A DNA stretch of 64,000 nucleotides from Ctenosaura bakeri (taxonomy: Eukaryota > Chordata > Lepidosauria > Squamata > Iguanidae). Shown in pieces: positions 35,478 through 45,869 of the stretch. Positions within the stretch are counted from its first letter, which is position 1. Each line of letters starts with the position of its first letter. The DNA lies in NCBI GenBank assembly GCA_948474755.1, contig CAOLHI010001278.1:62001-126000 (forward strand). Reading direction: 5' to 3'. The position numbers and the translations under genes are program-made. The notes under the pieces were generated by a model. It had not been told where the DNA came from. It saw nothing but the letters and a program-made list of their open reading frames with translations, and searched no databases.

Positions 35478-36103
35478 GGCCATTTCCGCACTACCCTTGT
35501 TATAGTGCTATTATTCCACTTTCAACATCTTATGGAATCCTGGGGTTTGCAGTGTAGGGAGGGGCATTTAGAATTCTCAGGCCCTTTTTGCACAACATTT
35601 TCCATGCGAAAGAGGGTCTGGAGCATCGTGTGTTTGTGAGGAGCACTCCGCACAATACACACACAATCGTGCGATGCTCCACGGGCTGGCAGGCGCCAAT
35701 CGTGCATCTTTTCATTTTCAGCTAGAAGCCAAAAATGGTGCACGACTGCGTATTGTTCCTGGGCCCCGCATGCACTTACCTGGTGTGCAGAGCCTTCGGA
35801 GCTGCACTGGTCACGCTTCCTGCCCCAGCGCAGCCTGGAAGGTCCCAGGCTGAACTGCGGAAGGAAGAGGCGGGGCTCTTGCGTGAGCAGGCAGCTCATG
35901 CGGAGCTGAAGGACCCCGGATGCGAGAGCCTCTCACCAGAGGCTGCTCACATGATCCCCGCACCCCAGTGCTGGAAGACGGTAAGGTGCGGAAAGGGCCT
36001 CAGTCAGAGAACTCTTTGGCCTCTGTAAACTACAAACCCCAGAATTCCATAGGATGTTGAAAGTGGAATAATAGCACTGTAGCGGTGTAGTGAAGAAATG
36101 GCC
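35478..36103. mobile_element. Family A MITE interrupted by B'
   Basis: A copy with perfect ATT duplications (35475-35477, 36104-36106). Arms and core are intact, but the central GAATTCTCA|GTCAGAGAA segment is split by the 420-bp B' element. Without the insert the length is about 203 bp. Confidence 0.9.
35580..35999 (-). mobile_element. Family B' MITE with exon-like cassette
   Basis: 420 bp with perfect TCA duplications (35577-35579, 36000-36002), nested in family A. The cassette is on the minus strand: CCTCTTCCTTCCGCAG, 75-nt exon-like stretch (35780-35854), CCAG|GTAAGTG. The right end has an antisense GGTAAGGTGCGGAAAGGGCC, repeating the donor-like motif next to the terminus. Confidence 0.9.
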
Positions 36104-36106
36104 ATT

Positions 36107-36978
36107 GATTCAGATGAGACCATTGCTAGGATCTGATGACTATGCTCATGAAAACTTATTCTAGAGATTTCTTTTTCCCAGTCTCAATGATACCACAGCA
36201 TTCCTTTATGCATTTTTATGTAGGACATGATGCATGTAAATGTTTTTGCAAACTCCTCATTTTTTCCTCCAGTGTAAATATCAGGTTTGTATGCAGAAAA
36301 GAAGCTTCCACTCCTGAAACCAGTAACAATTTCTTAAAAAAAAACAAAAAAAACTCAAGGAGCAGTAAAATCCCTTAATATTTTACTCATAAAAATGGCC
36401 TGGGGGTTGTCACATGTGGTTCATAGATTGTATGGCTATCTCTGCTGTAGATGCTCAAATGTCATCACTTTAATATTTGTCATTCTTTCCAAGAGCTGGA
36501 TTCTCAGCCTGGAGACAGGTTCTGGGAAAGATCCCTGCTGTAGTGGTTATACAAGGAGGTTGAAGATGGTTTTGATTCAGTTTCAGTCTATACTAGTAGT
36601 TCCCTTGGATTTCTCTTTTTCTTGCTCTTTCTTTCTTCAGCAGAACAGCATTTGAGTACTGCACAGGCATGATTAGTCCTTTTTTTATTTTTTTGGAATA
36701 TGCAAAATAAATCCTTTTGTAGATAGATCTCTGATTCCTTTCCAGGAGAATCTTTTGCAACACAGGTTTAGCTTTGAGAAAAACAAGACCAAACTTGTAA
36801 CTTGTGAAATGTAGCCTTTAGTGAGTGCCTGGAATTTACAATCAAGGCTTGGGAGAACTACATTTCTGACGATAACACATTACAAATGATCTATTGCAGC
36901 CCTCCCCGCAATTTCTCACGCTAGCTACTACAGATCACTGCCTGATACCTTTTTGATGACATCTTAAGGGCTCTAGAC
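36107..36978. other. No gene seen
   Basis: Short frames only (up to 86 codons). No recognised repeat. Confidence 0.5.
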
Positions 36979-36981
36979 ATA

Positions 36982-37184
36982 GGCCATTTCCGCACTTGGC
37001 TGTTATAGTGCTCTTATTCCACTTTCCACATCCTGTGGAATTCTGGGGTTTGTAGTTTACTGAGGCCAAAGAACTCTCTGGCTGAGAATTCTAAATGCCC
37101 CTGTCAAAACTGCAATCCCCAGGATTCCATAAGATGTTGAAAGAGGATTAATAGCACTATAACAGTTTAGTGTGGAAATGGCCC
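36982..37184. mobile_element. Family A foldback MITE, complete
   Basis: 203 bp, GGCCATTTCCGCACTTGGCT ... GTGTGGAAATGGCC. It includes the central segment CCAAAGAACTCTCTGGCTGA that longer A copies share. Flanks ATA and CTA. Confidence 0.85.
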
Positions 37185-37481
37185 TAATCTTTAGTGGCAG
37201 CAATTTTTCACAACCCCCTTGTTCAAATGCCATGGGAAATGGGTCCTCAGTTCTCATAAGGAATTTTACTGAACAGCTATTGACTGAGATCTCATTTATT
37301 TAGTATGTATTTATTCAATTTACAGTTGGACCTCCACATTTGCAGGTTTGACTTTCATGGGTTTGATTATTTGCAAGTTTCTTCAACGCCTGCTCCCTCC
37401 ATTTCAGGCACTTTTTTTCTGGGGAACCTTCCCTCTCAGTGGTTCAGATCAGGCTGCACGACCCTTTAAAAACCCACTCTA

Positions 37482-38582
37482 AGCAACAATTTTATACAGA
37501 ACTACCAGTATGGACCTCACCACAAGAAGCTTATAAAATCGCCCCAATAAAACAAGGAAATTTACTAACATATTATTATTGAAATGGGAGGGCGACAAAC
37601 CAAGAGTGTGTACAGAAGAAGAATTAAAGGCTGAAGGGCATGAACTAAATTGGTTTCTATGGACACAACTCAGAGAACAATTTAGAATGGACCAAAAACT
37701 ATACAGATTTGAGAGAAAAGAGAATGAATTAGATGTACTGATGAAAGATAACCAAAAGAAAAGAATTTCCAAATTTTATAAATTATTGCTGAAAAGAGAA
37801 ATGGAATCAGAAGTACTTAAAGATGCAATGGTTAGATGGGCACAGAATTTGGGACATTCAATTGAATTAGAAACTTGGGAAAGAGTGTGGAAAATAGATA
37901 TGAAATTTACACCAAACTTACATTTAAGAGAAAACTTTTGTAAAATGTTTTACAGATGGTACAGGGCCCCAGAAAGATTACAAAAAATAACAAAAAATGG
38001 GAATTCGAATTGTTGGAAGTATGATGAAAAGACAGGGTCTTTTTTCCATATGTGGTGAACATGTAAGATAGCAAAAAAAAAAGAAAAATTTGGAAGGGGG
38101 TACATGACGAAATCCAAAGAATTTCTAAGCGGAATCTGAAATGAAACCGGAGCTTTATTTGTTAAATATGTTAGGACAACAAAGGGAAATAAGAAGTCAT
38201 CAGAAGATATTATTATATCTAACAACTGCGGCACGGTTGACATGTGTGCAGCACTGGAAAGAAAAGAAACATATTGATATAGAAGAATGGAAATTAAAAG
38301 ATCTGGATATGATAGAGATGGAAAAGTTAGCATTTTCTTTGAAGAATAAATCTATCCAGAACTTTGAGAAAGAATGGAAAAGACTATTGGATTGGGCAAG
38401 GATAAAAATGTATGAGAAATCAAAGAAGAAATAATGTAACTGTTCTTCTCTCTGTAAGATGGAAATTATGTTTGTAATGGAATGGAAATAAGCAATTTCA
38501 ACTGGAAGATTTAAGCATGGAAGTGAGAGGGGGTGTTATTTTCGAGATAAACTTTCCATAAAAATTATATATATATAAAAAT
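37482..38582 (+). mobile_element. L1 LINE, 5'-truncated, with 14-bp duplication
   Basis: Bounded by identical 14-bp duplications AAAAACCCACTCTA (37468-37481, 38583-38596), the signature of target-primed reverse transcription. Only the last 1.1 kb remains: the C-terminal part of ORF2 and a short 3' UTR ending in an AT-rich tail (TATATATATAAAAATA). The perfect duplication points to a fairly recent insertion. Confidence 0.85.
37579..38434 (+). pseudogene. L1 ORF2 C-terminal remnant
   Basis: The frame 37579-38058 encodes a lysine- and tryptophan-rich segment typical of the L1 ORF2 C-terminus, including WFLWTQLREQFRMDQKLY, WAQNLGHSIELETWERVWK and the C-W-rich end NCWKYDEKTGSFFHMW. It stops exactly where the family has a second tryptophan codon (a TGA). 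An A-run after that shifts frame, and 38141-38434 continues in another frame (ELYLLNMLGQQRE, ARIKMYEKSKKK). Endonuclease and reverse-transcriptase domains are absent. Inactive. Confidence 0.8.
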
Positions 38583-38934
38583 AAAAACCCACTCTAGTCC
38601 TCCTCCTCCTCCTCCTCTACCACCTGGCCAGCTAAAAAGCTGGATTGCAGTCCAGTTTCTCAGCAGCACAAATCCTCTCCCAATGCCCTCACACACCCAA
38701 GGAAGGAGATGGGTGAGAGAGAGGAAGTATAGAGCTACCATGGCCGACCCACCTTCTTTCCTTCCCCTTTCCTTGACCTGCTTTGGACCCTCGGTGCCTG
38801 TTCTTCCCACCATGCCTTGTTCCTCTTCCCATAAACACACACACATACATTATGATATTTGCAGTTTTTCCACTTCTGTAGGGGTCCTGCACCCCTAACC
38901 CTAGTGAATATGGAGGCACAATGCTATACTCTAC

Positions 38935-39335
38935 TTTTCTTCTGGCATAGGACCCAAAGTAGCTTCCAACAATTGAAAACAGAAGTTGAGCTCAAATCTT
39001 AGCTCACCAAAGTTTCAAAACAAAACAAAAACAAAACAATAAAAGAACAATCCTGTGAAAAAGTACACGGAGCAAAAGACTATCAAATTATGAGTGACAC
39101 AATATACAGTAAAAACACAGCACACTACTTTCAACACCCTTCAGCCGTGTGACTGAAAACCAAAAGCCAGCCTAAATAGAAAAATTTTGCCTGCTGGTGA
39201 AAGAGAGCAGGGAGGGGGCTAACCAGACATCCTATGGAAGGGAGTTCCACAACCGGAGAGGAGCTCATATTGCCCAGCATCGTGTAGGAATTTCACAGGT
39301 GGAACTCCACTAAGATTCCCCACTCATGACCCTGA
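38935..39335 (-). mobile_element. LINE-type retroposon fragment
   Basis: Starts TAGGACCCAAAGTAGCTTCC, then A-rich sequence, then GGGAGTTCCACAACCGGAGA and AGGTGGAACTCC. These are parts of a common squamate retroposon, but I cannot name the family with confidence. Confidence 0.4.
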
Positions 39336-39592
39336 GGACTTACAACTGCATTGTGATAGCCCCTTGGATAGCAATTCTGTGGCTGGTAGAAAGTGGAGGG
39401 GAGGGAAATCATAGAAGCATCTCATTATGCCCCATAGCCATACCCTATAGACTGTTGACATGTTCTGTTAGTATCTGCAGGGTCTTGATGGATCGCTGTG
39501 CAGCCATACTATATGTTAGATGGCTTCTCCAATCCCTGGTATGCTCCACCAGTTATTTATTGGCTGTTCATGGGAACTATTGTAGTAAAACT

Positions 39593-39773
39593 GGCCATTT
39601 CTGCACTAGACTGTTATAGTGCTATTATTCCACTTGCAACATCCTATGGAATCCTGGGGTTTACAGTTTTGGGACGGGGCTGGCTGGCCCCTCTCTAAAC
39701 TGCAAACCCCAGGATTCCATAGGATGTTGCAAGTGGAATAATAGCGCTATAACAGTCTAGTGCGGAAATGGCC
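39593..39773. mobile_element. Family A foldback MITE, complete
   Basis: 181 bp, arms almost identical (GGCCATTTCTGCACTAGACT with the inverse AGTCTAGTGCGGAAATGGCC). Loop GGGACGGGGCTGGCTGGCCC. No duplication at the flanks (ACT, TAT), perhaps because of later change. Confidence 0.9.
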
Positions 39774-40014
39774 TATGAGTCCTGAGGGAGAGCTTTGGTC
39801 ATAAAGGGAGAGTATGGGACGTAAGGTGGGCTTATGTTTGTATGTGTCACTAACAGGATACCGACTACTGAGTGTCAGGATCCACCAGAAGTGGTGGGAC
39901 TTCCTAGCATCATAGGATGTTACAGTTAGAAGTGATCCTAAGGCCAGGGTCCCCTTGGTGACATGTTCTGATGTAAACCTCCGTTACACAACCCTATGTG
40001 CTCTGAATGAGACA

Positions 40015-40225
40015 GCACAAGGACATATTCTGTACCTTTTTTAAGTGCATGCTTTAAATTATTTTTAAATATATGTTTTAAATTGCTTGAATATTATTAC
40101 TAGTTTAATGCTATTTTACTGCTGATCCTCTGTATGTTTTTGATGATAGCGTTCTCATTTTAATTTGTACGCCACCTTGAATCCAAGTTTTTTGGGAAAA
40201 AGCAGGGTATAAATAAAAACTGAGA
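40015..40225 (+). mobile_element. LINE 3'-end-like fragment
   Basis: Ends GTACGCCACCTTGAATCCAA ... GCAGGGTATAAATAAAAAC, the plus-strand LINE tail. Confidence 0.5.
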
Positions 40226-40380
40226 TCATGTGCCAGAGGTTAACATTCGTAACTGTACGAAGATGTAGTGGTATCTTTGACCTTCTAGTGAATGGTGATG
40301 ATGCATATTGGGGCATCCTGCACTTAGTCCTGTGGTACAGTGGGAACCGTGGTCCTAAGGTGCCCATTATACTACTGGTG

Positions 40381-40459
40381 CCCTCAGAAGTGGCTTACTA
40401 CTGTTATAGTGGGATCACAGGCCTCATCATCCTCGACTTGCACGAGAAGTTGGAATAGC
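40381..40459 (+). repeat. Family J segment
   Basis: About 75 bp shared with 42549-42626 at roughly 90% identity, beginning GCCCTCAGAAGTGGCTTACT. In the plus frame both encode the same peptide apart from two changes (SEVAYYCYSGITGLIIL). Surrounding sequence (40226-40760) holds no element that I can name. Confidence 0.5.
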
Positions 40460-40944
40460 CTGGTGATGCCCATTGTGTAATGGGACCCAGAGTGCTATGA
40501 CAGTTGCACAATGGTCCCAAAGATGTAGTTATGTCTCTGTTCCCTTCTTGAGAATATGACTGTTGTGCAATGGCTCAGTTCAGCTTTATGTGACTATAAG
40601 TTGGTTTACAATGACATGTCTAGTTAACAGGATGCCAGGCCATGTTAATAATGATAATACCTCCCTGTGCAATACTATTGCCCCATTGTACGAGGAGAGC
40701 TAGGTGTGGCTCCATTCTCCTGGCCACTGACTGAATGCAAGGCTGCCCTCAAGCATCTAGTGAAGTAGGCACAGCATTATGCTGTGGGATGGAGGATGTC
40801 TCTGCACTACTAGGTAGGCAAGAGCTTCTGAAACATGCCTGGGCAGAGGCCCATTCCCCACCTGCCTGGAAGCTCTCTGGCTGCTCTTGTGGACTGGCAA
40901 GGAAGTGAAGACAAGGGACTTATCTTCACTCTCAGTGAAGACAA
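40460..40944. other. No gene seen
   Basis: Unrecognised sequence between family J and the CR1, possibly part of a larger element that contains J. Confidence 0.4.
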
Positions 40945-42156
40945 CATCTAGGAGTCTTGGTAGATCACAAGCTGCACATGAGTCAGCAGTGTGATGCAGC
41001 AGCCAAGAAAGCCAACGTGATTCTTGGTTGCATCAATAGGAGTATGGTGTCTAGATTAAGGAAGGTAATGCTACCACTTTATTCTGCATTGGTTACGCCT
41101 CATTTGGAATACTGTGTCCAGTTCTGGGCACCTCAGTTCAAGAAGGATATTGACAAGCTGGAACGTGTCCAGTGGAGGGTGACCAAAATGGTGAAGGGTC
41201 TGGAAGCCATGCCCTGTGAGGACTGGCTAGGGAGCTAGGTATGTTTAGTCTGCAGAAGAGAAGGTTAAGAGGGGACATGATAGCCATGTTTAAATATTTG
41301 AAGGGATGTCATGTTGAGGAGGGAGCGGGCTTGTTTTTTGCTGCTCCAGAGACTAGGGCCCTTTTTGCACGGGCCTTTTCTCGCGCGACAGCCCCGTGAG
41401 CCTCGCGGGAGTGGGAGCGTCACTCCGCACGACGCACTCCCACTTCCGCTGGGCTCACGGGGCTGAAGCGGCGCGAGCGCGGGCTTTTTGATTTTCACTT
41501 CGAAGCGAAAATCACCCGCGCTACGCTCCCGGCACCCGCGTGCACTTACCTCTTGTGTGGAGCGTCGGGGAGAGGGCCAGGTCGCGCTTCCTTCCCTCCG
41601 CCCCTGCGGGGCACAAGCGCGACAGACGCGACACGTCCTGCTTTGCGCGCGCGGGGGGGCAGACGTGACAAGCTCCTTTCTCGCGCACGTGGGGGGGATG
41701 GATGGGACAGGCTCCTTTCTCGCGCGCGCGGGGGGGGATGGACGGACGCATGAGCCGCCTCCGCCTCTGGGAGGCTGCCGCTTCCCCGCTCGTTCCTTCG
41801 CCTGCGGAAGGAAGGAGGGGGAAGCGGCAGCCTCCCGGAGAAGGCTTCTTGCGTGAGCCGCCCTCCTCCGTCGCGTGAGCGCCGGCGCTGCGAAAAGGGC
41901 CTAGGACAAGGAGCAATGGATTCAAGCTGCAGGAAAGAAGATTCCACCTGAACCTCAGGAAGAACTTCCTGACACTCAGAGCTGTGCGGCAGTGGAATAT
42001 GCTGCCTGGGAATGTGGTAGAGTCTCCTTCTTTGGAGGTTTTTAAGCAGAGGCTGGATGGCCATCTGTTGGGAATGCTTTGATGTGTGTTCCTGCATGGC
42101 AGGGGGTTGGACTGGATGGCCCTTGGGGTCTCTTCTATGAATTCTATGATTCTATA
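40945..42156 (+). mobile_element. CR1 LINE split by family B
   Basis: Frame 40957-41238 carries [56 protein letters not shown]. After a small frameshift come [18 protein letters not shown] and the junction at GACTAG. The element resumes at 41902 with GGACAAGGAGCAATGGATTC and ends TCTATGAATTCTATGATTC. It is the least decayed CR1 in the window apart from the insertion. Confidence 0.9.
41357..41901 (-). mobile_element. Family B GC-rich MITE inside CR1
   Basis: 545 bp with perfect TAG duplications (41354-41356, 41902-41904). CR1 relatives at 5040 and 9600 read straight through (GACTAGGACAAGG), which proves the insertion. Minus-strand cassette: CCCCGCAG acceptor, 54 nt (41550-41603), GAG|GTAAGTG. 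About three tandem CGCG/GGGG units lie at 41640-41755. The palindrome GATTTTCACTTCGAAGCG is near 41490. Confidence 0.9.
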
Positions 42157-42173
42157 GACACTAGCAAAGATTA

Positions 42174-42376
42174 GGGTCATTTCCACCCTACACTGTTATA
42201 GTGCTATTATTCCACTCCCAACATCCTATGGAATCCTAGGATTTGAAGTTTAAGGAGGGGCATTTAGAATTCTCAACCAGATAGCTCTTTGGCCTCAGTA
42301 AACTACAAACCCCAGAATTCCACAAGGGGTTGAAAGTGGAATAATAGCACTATAACAGTGTAGGGTGGAAATGACC
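42174..42376. mobile_element. Family A foldback MITE
   Basis: 203 bp, ends GGTCATTTCCACCCTACACT and its inverse. TTA on both sides (42171-42173, 42377-42379) if the left terminus is read as GGGTC. Long-form copy with the CTCTTTGGCCTCAGTAAACT middle. Confidence 0.8.
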
Positions 42377-42548
42377 TTACAGTCTGCTAGCCTGATTGCT
42401 GAATCTAGGGACAGACCAGGGAAGGCACCTTTTAGGCACCTGAGGCTTCAGGATGTGGGGTGGAGTAGCGTTTTCTTCTTTTTCTGCAGTTTTGGTGGGG
42501 GGCTAAGGGAACTGGAGCAGGTGTGTGGTCTGCCAAAAATTGCCACAG

Positions 42549-42626
42549 GGCCCTCAGAAGTTGCTTACTGCTGTTATAGTGGGATCACAGGCCTTATCAT
42601 CCTGGAGCTGCATGAGAAGTAGGAAT
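42549..42626 (+). repeat. Family J segment, second copy
   Basis: See 40381. Differences are mostly at third codon positions of the plus frame. Flanks unrelated to those of the first copy. Confidence 0.5.
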
Positions 42627-42894
42627 TGCATTGTTTAAACTGCAGTTTAAAAAAATACAGTAAATTCATATATGGCTCTTGGAGGTTTGAGATCTGCTGG
42701 TGGGGCCCTCCCCTGTGTTCAGCTGTGGGAGCAATACAATGGGAAAGGATATGGGAGAGGGCCTTCTTGGCTGTGGTGGCTCACTGGTGGAATGCCACAC
42801 CTTTGGAGGCCTCACTGGTGTTATTAATTGGGAGTTTGTGACTTCACTGGTACCATTGTTAATTTCTTTTCAGTGCCAGGTCACAGCACGGCTA
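42627..42894. other. No gene seen
   Basis: Nothing recognised before family D. Confidence 0.3.
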
Positions 42895-43270
42895 TTTATT
42901 AAAGCTTTTAGGCCCCACAGCCTTCAGTATTTCACAGATGAAAACCAGGATGTCTATGGACAAGCAACAGCAGAGTGTGGTCAAGATGGCAAAAATTGTT
43001 AATGAGGAAGAACATACAAAGTGCAGAAGTTTGTTTTGGCCTGATCCTACTGAGAAGGGCAAGAGTGCCCGTTTCTCTCCCTGAATTAATTGAGTATAAA
43101 CTACTTTTGCACTTTGAACTCAGTTTGCAGCAGCTGAAGTAGGATGAGGACAAAGAGGGAAAGTGAGAGGAGGAGAGAGAAACTGGGACATTTTGAAACC
43201 AGCTGGAAAGTGGGATGACAAAGGATTAATTAGGATTATCCCTGCTAAGTCAAGACTGTTGGAGGGTATG
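42895..43270 (+). repeat. Family D repeat, fullest copy
   Basis: Includes TTCACAGATGAAAACCAGG, GGTCAAGATGGCAAAAATTG, GAGGAAGAACATACAAAGTG, CTCAGTTTGCAGCAGCTGAA, CTGGGACATTTTGAAACC and GTTGGAGGGTATG. It resembles the outer sequence of the nest at 45810-47300. It has no coding and no tail. Class unknown. Confidence 0.6.
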
Positions 43271-43309
43271 AGGCATCACTGACTTTTAAGCATGTGCTTG
43301 GTTTTCAAA

Positions 43310-43500
43310 AAAACTCTTCTAGCCTTTTAAAGATATTTTAGCTTGTTTGAATTGTTTAACATTTTTAAAATTTTGTTTAAATTATTTATTGATTTTAATT
43401 TGGAATTGTCTAAATTGTTTACACTGTCTTATCTGTTTCCCATCCTGAGATGTCATGTTGAAAGCATGGGACAGAAATATTTGGATGAATGAATGGTTGA
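43310..43500 (+). mobile_element. LINE 3'-end-like fragment
   Basis: AT-rich run (TTTTAGCTTGTTTGAATTGT) ending in CCCATCCTGAGATGTCATG, GGACAGAAATATTTGGATGA and (ATGA)n. Confidence 0.4.
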
Positions 43501-44164
43501 ATGAACATGCAGATATAAAACAAAAGATTTCCCTGCTAATTTACAGCTATGTAGGAATACACTAAAAAATAGTTTCCATAAATAAAATAAAATAAGAAAA
43601 TAATGTCTGATCAGTCTTGTTTTCACTGGGAAGGAAGTCGAGGACAGGCATGGCTCTCCTGCCTGCAAATAACCTCCTCTCCACACTGTCTGTAGTTACT
43701 GGGAGGAAGAGAGAAAATGCTGTGAAACTGTTTGTACAGCTTTGAAAACATGTCCAGTGTGAAGAGTTATAGTATTATGAAGTTAGCAGCACACACCTAA
43801 ACCAACATCACTTGGAAACCACAATAAATAAATAAAAACATTGCAAGAATGGTCTGAAAAACACCACAATAAAAAAAGAAGAAAGTGCATGAGGGCAATG
43901 GGATGACAAGTGTGTCATTAGCCACTAGGATTACCAGATCCCAGGGCTTCACCCTGATTTTCCAGTTTTCATGGAACTTCTTCAGGTAGGAGAGCAAGAT
44001 GTAGAGTCTCCAGTTTTGGTGGGTTTGCCTTCGGGCATGAGAACAAGGCTATGTGTAAATCTCCAGCTCAGTTAGTAGAGCAGCAATTTGTTACAATTTG
44101 TAAGGCTTAACTGCTATGTTGCTGTGATTTGCAAACACTTTGGGGGGCTTATGCGTGCTGTATT
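43501..44164. other. No gene seen
   Basis: Short frames only; nothing recognised. Confidence 0.45.
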
Positions 44165-44166
44165 TA

Positions 44167-44686
44167 CAGCCCACCCTCCATATTTGCAGGTTTGACTTTT
44201 GCAAATTTGATTATGCACAAGCCACATGCTTGCCTTCTCTCCATCTCCTCCTCCCATTCTCTTGCATTCCTCACCCCAGGCTTTGAGGTTTGTATTTAAA
44301 ATGGACTTTTTTTCCTTCTGGGTGAGCAAAGCCCCCCACCCTCTGGAGGTGTGTCCTCTCTGCCTGTGTATTCTGTATATTCTATTGTGTAATAGCTGCT
44401 GATTGATCAGGTGCTCTCTTTGCTCCTACCCTTCCTTTCTTGGAGGAATCGCCTTCCTCAAGATGGCAACTGGAAGTATCTAAAATGCCAGAATCCAATG
44501 CTCCGCTCTTCTCTGTCTGAGGAGAAATAAGCCCTTTACCTTGTCTTTTTTCTCCTCTCCCAGGGAGCAGTGGGGCCAGAGGCAAGAGAATGAGAAAGGG
44601 ATTGCGGAGAGAGGAGTTATTTGTGTTTTTTCCACTTTCATGAGGGTTCTGCACCCTGAACTCCTGCAAATGTGGAGAGGCCACTG
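44167..44686. mobile_element. Family I MITE, complete
   Basis: 520 bp with TA on both sides (44165-44166, 44687-44688). Ends CAGCCCACCCTCCATATTTG and AATGTGGAGAGGCCACTG. Internal motifs GGTTTGACTTTTGCAAATTT and TTTTTTCCACTTTCATGAGG are shared with 11947 and 53490. Confidence 0.8.
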
Positions 44687-44689
44687 TAT

Positions 44690-45808
44690 TTAGTTCGCTT
44701 CCTTCTTCCTTCCCTGTTGTTGCGGTTCCAAGGCTTACCTTCTATTCCGCTCTATGCCAACCTTCTGGCTAGAGGCAAATAGGCTAGATTTAATGTTCCG
44801 TATCCTATCTTCTGAATATCCTAATAATTCCCTCATTTCATTTTGATCTGGGAACAACTCCTTTAGCTAAAATTTCTGTCTTCATTTCCAAACAGGAAAA
44901 TCTCTTCCCCTCCCTGTTTGTTTGTTTCTCTCTTTGTGTGTGTGTGTGTGTCTGCATGCGCGTGTGCTTGAACAACAAGCTGTGAGCAAGGTAATGCATA
45001 ATGCTTAAGGACATCACCAGGGGCCTTCCCTTGGTTTCAAGTTTTTGTATAGAAACCTCAGGGCCTAGGGCAGTTCTGAACTGGCACCCTTATTTGTCAT
45101 GGGACTGAACCACAAGTTGCAACTGTGGAAAAAGTCTCTAGTGAAGACCAGGCCCAGATAAATAACCCTTCTGTGTTTGAATGGATAAAAAACACACTAA
45201 CAAACCAATTCTGCCCAACTAATCCAGTCTTCAGGTAAATGTCAACACACACCAGACTTTGACACCTGTTTGAAGGCTTTATGCCTCCTTTCTGAGACTC
45301 TCTCCCTGTTTTTCCTCTGTGTTTGTTTGGGGAATGGCATATGAAAATTTCATTATGAAAATTGCTCCAGAAAAAGAGATCAGCCACTGACAGGAGAGAG
45401 GATGCTATGTGAAGACAGATGACAGCCTTTCAGTAAAACTACAGGGAAAGTTCCCATGCTGTGCCTGAACAATTAAAACTGTGGCTGAGAATATTTAATT
45501 TGCTGGCTTGATTTTGCTTGCAAATGCTGGCATTTTTTACTACTTTATTTTTTGAAAGTGTCTTCCATGCCAAATAATGTTTCCTCTCCCCTCCGTATTT
45601 CTCAGGCTACAGATAGTACTCATCTTTTAGGATTTGTTACAGAAGGAAATGACTTCACTTTCTCATTCTTTGTCATCAAAAAGGAGAGAAAGGAAGTAAG
45701 CATGTTTTCATATGAGTTACTCCCCCTTGCAATGTGAATGGAACAACTACCTTGATGAAAATGCACATTAAAAATGGACTCATCTATACCCTTCAAAATT
45801 TGAAAGAT
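44690..45808. other. No gene seen
   Basis: Contains a (TG)n tract at about 44935-44952. Frames up to 96 codons with no known similarity. Confidence 0.5.
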
Positions 45809-45869
45809 GAAAACCATAACACATGTGGCCAAGCAGCATCATAGTATGGCCAAGATGACAAAAGTTATT

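Larger units (their letters stand above)
37323..38924. mobile_element. Family I MITE split by an L1
   Basis: Left end after TA (37321-37322) CAGTTGGACCTCCACATTTG; right part CAGTTTTTCCACTTCTGTAG, CACCCCTAACCCTAGTGAAT and TGGAGGCACAATG, a worn terminus. The L1 lies between 37482 and 38582. A CTCCTC triplet run sits just after the L1. Confidence 0.65.

Noticed and set aside
39593..39773. 3-bp duplication for this family A copy
   Set aside because: Flanks are ACT and TAT; the element is clear but I cannot show the duplication.
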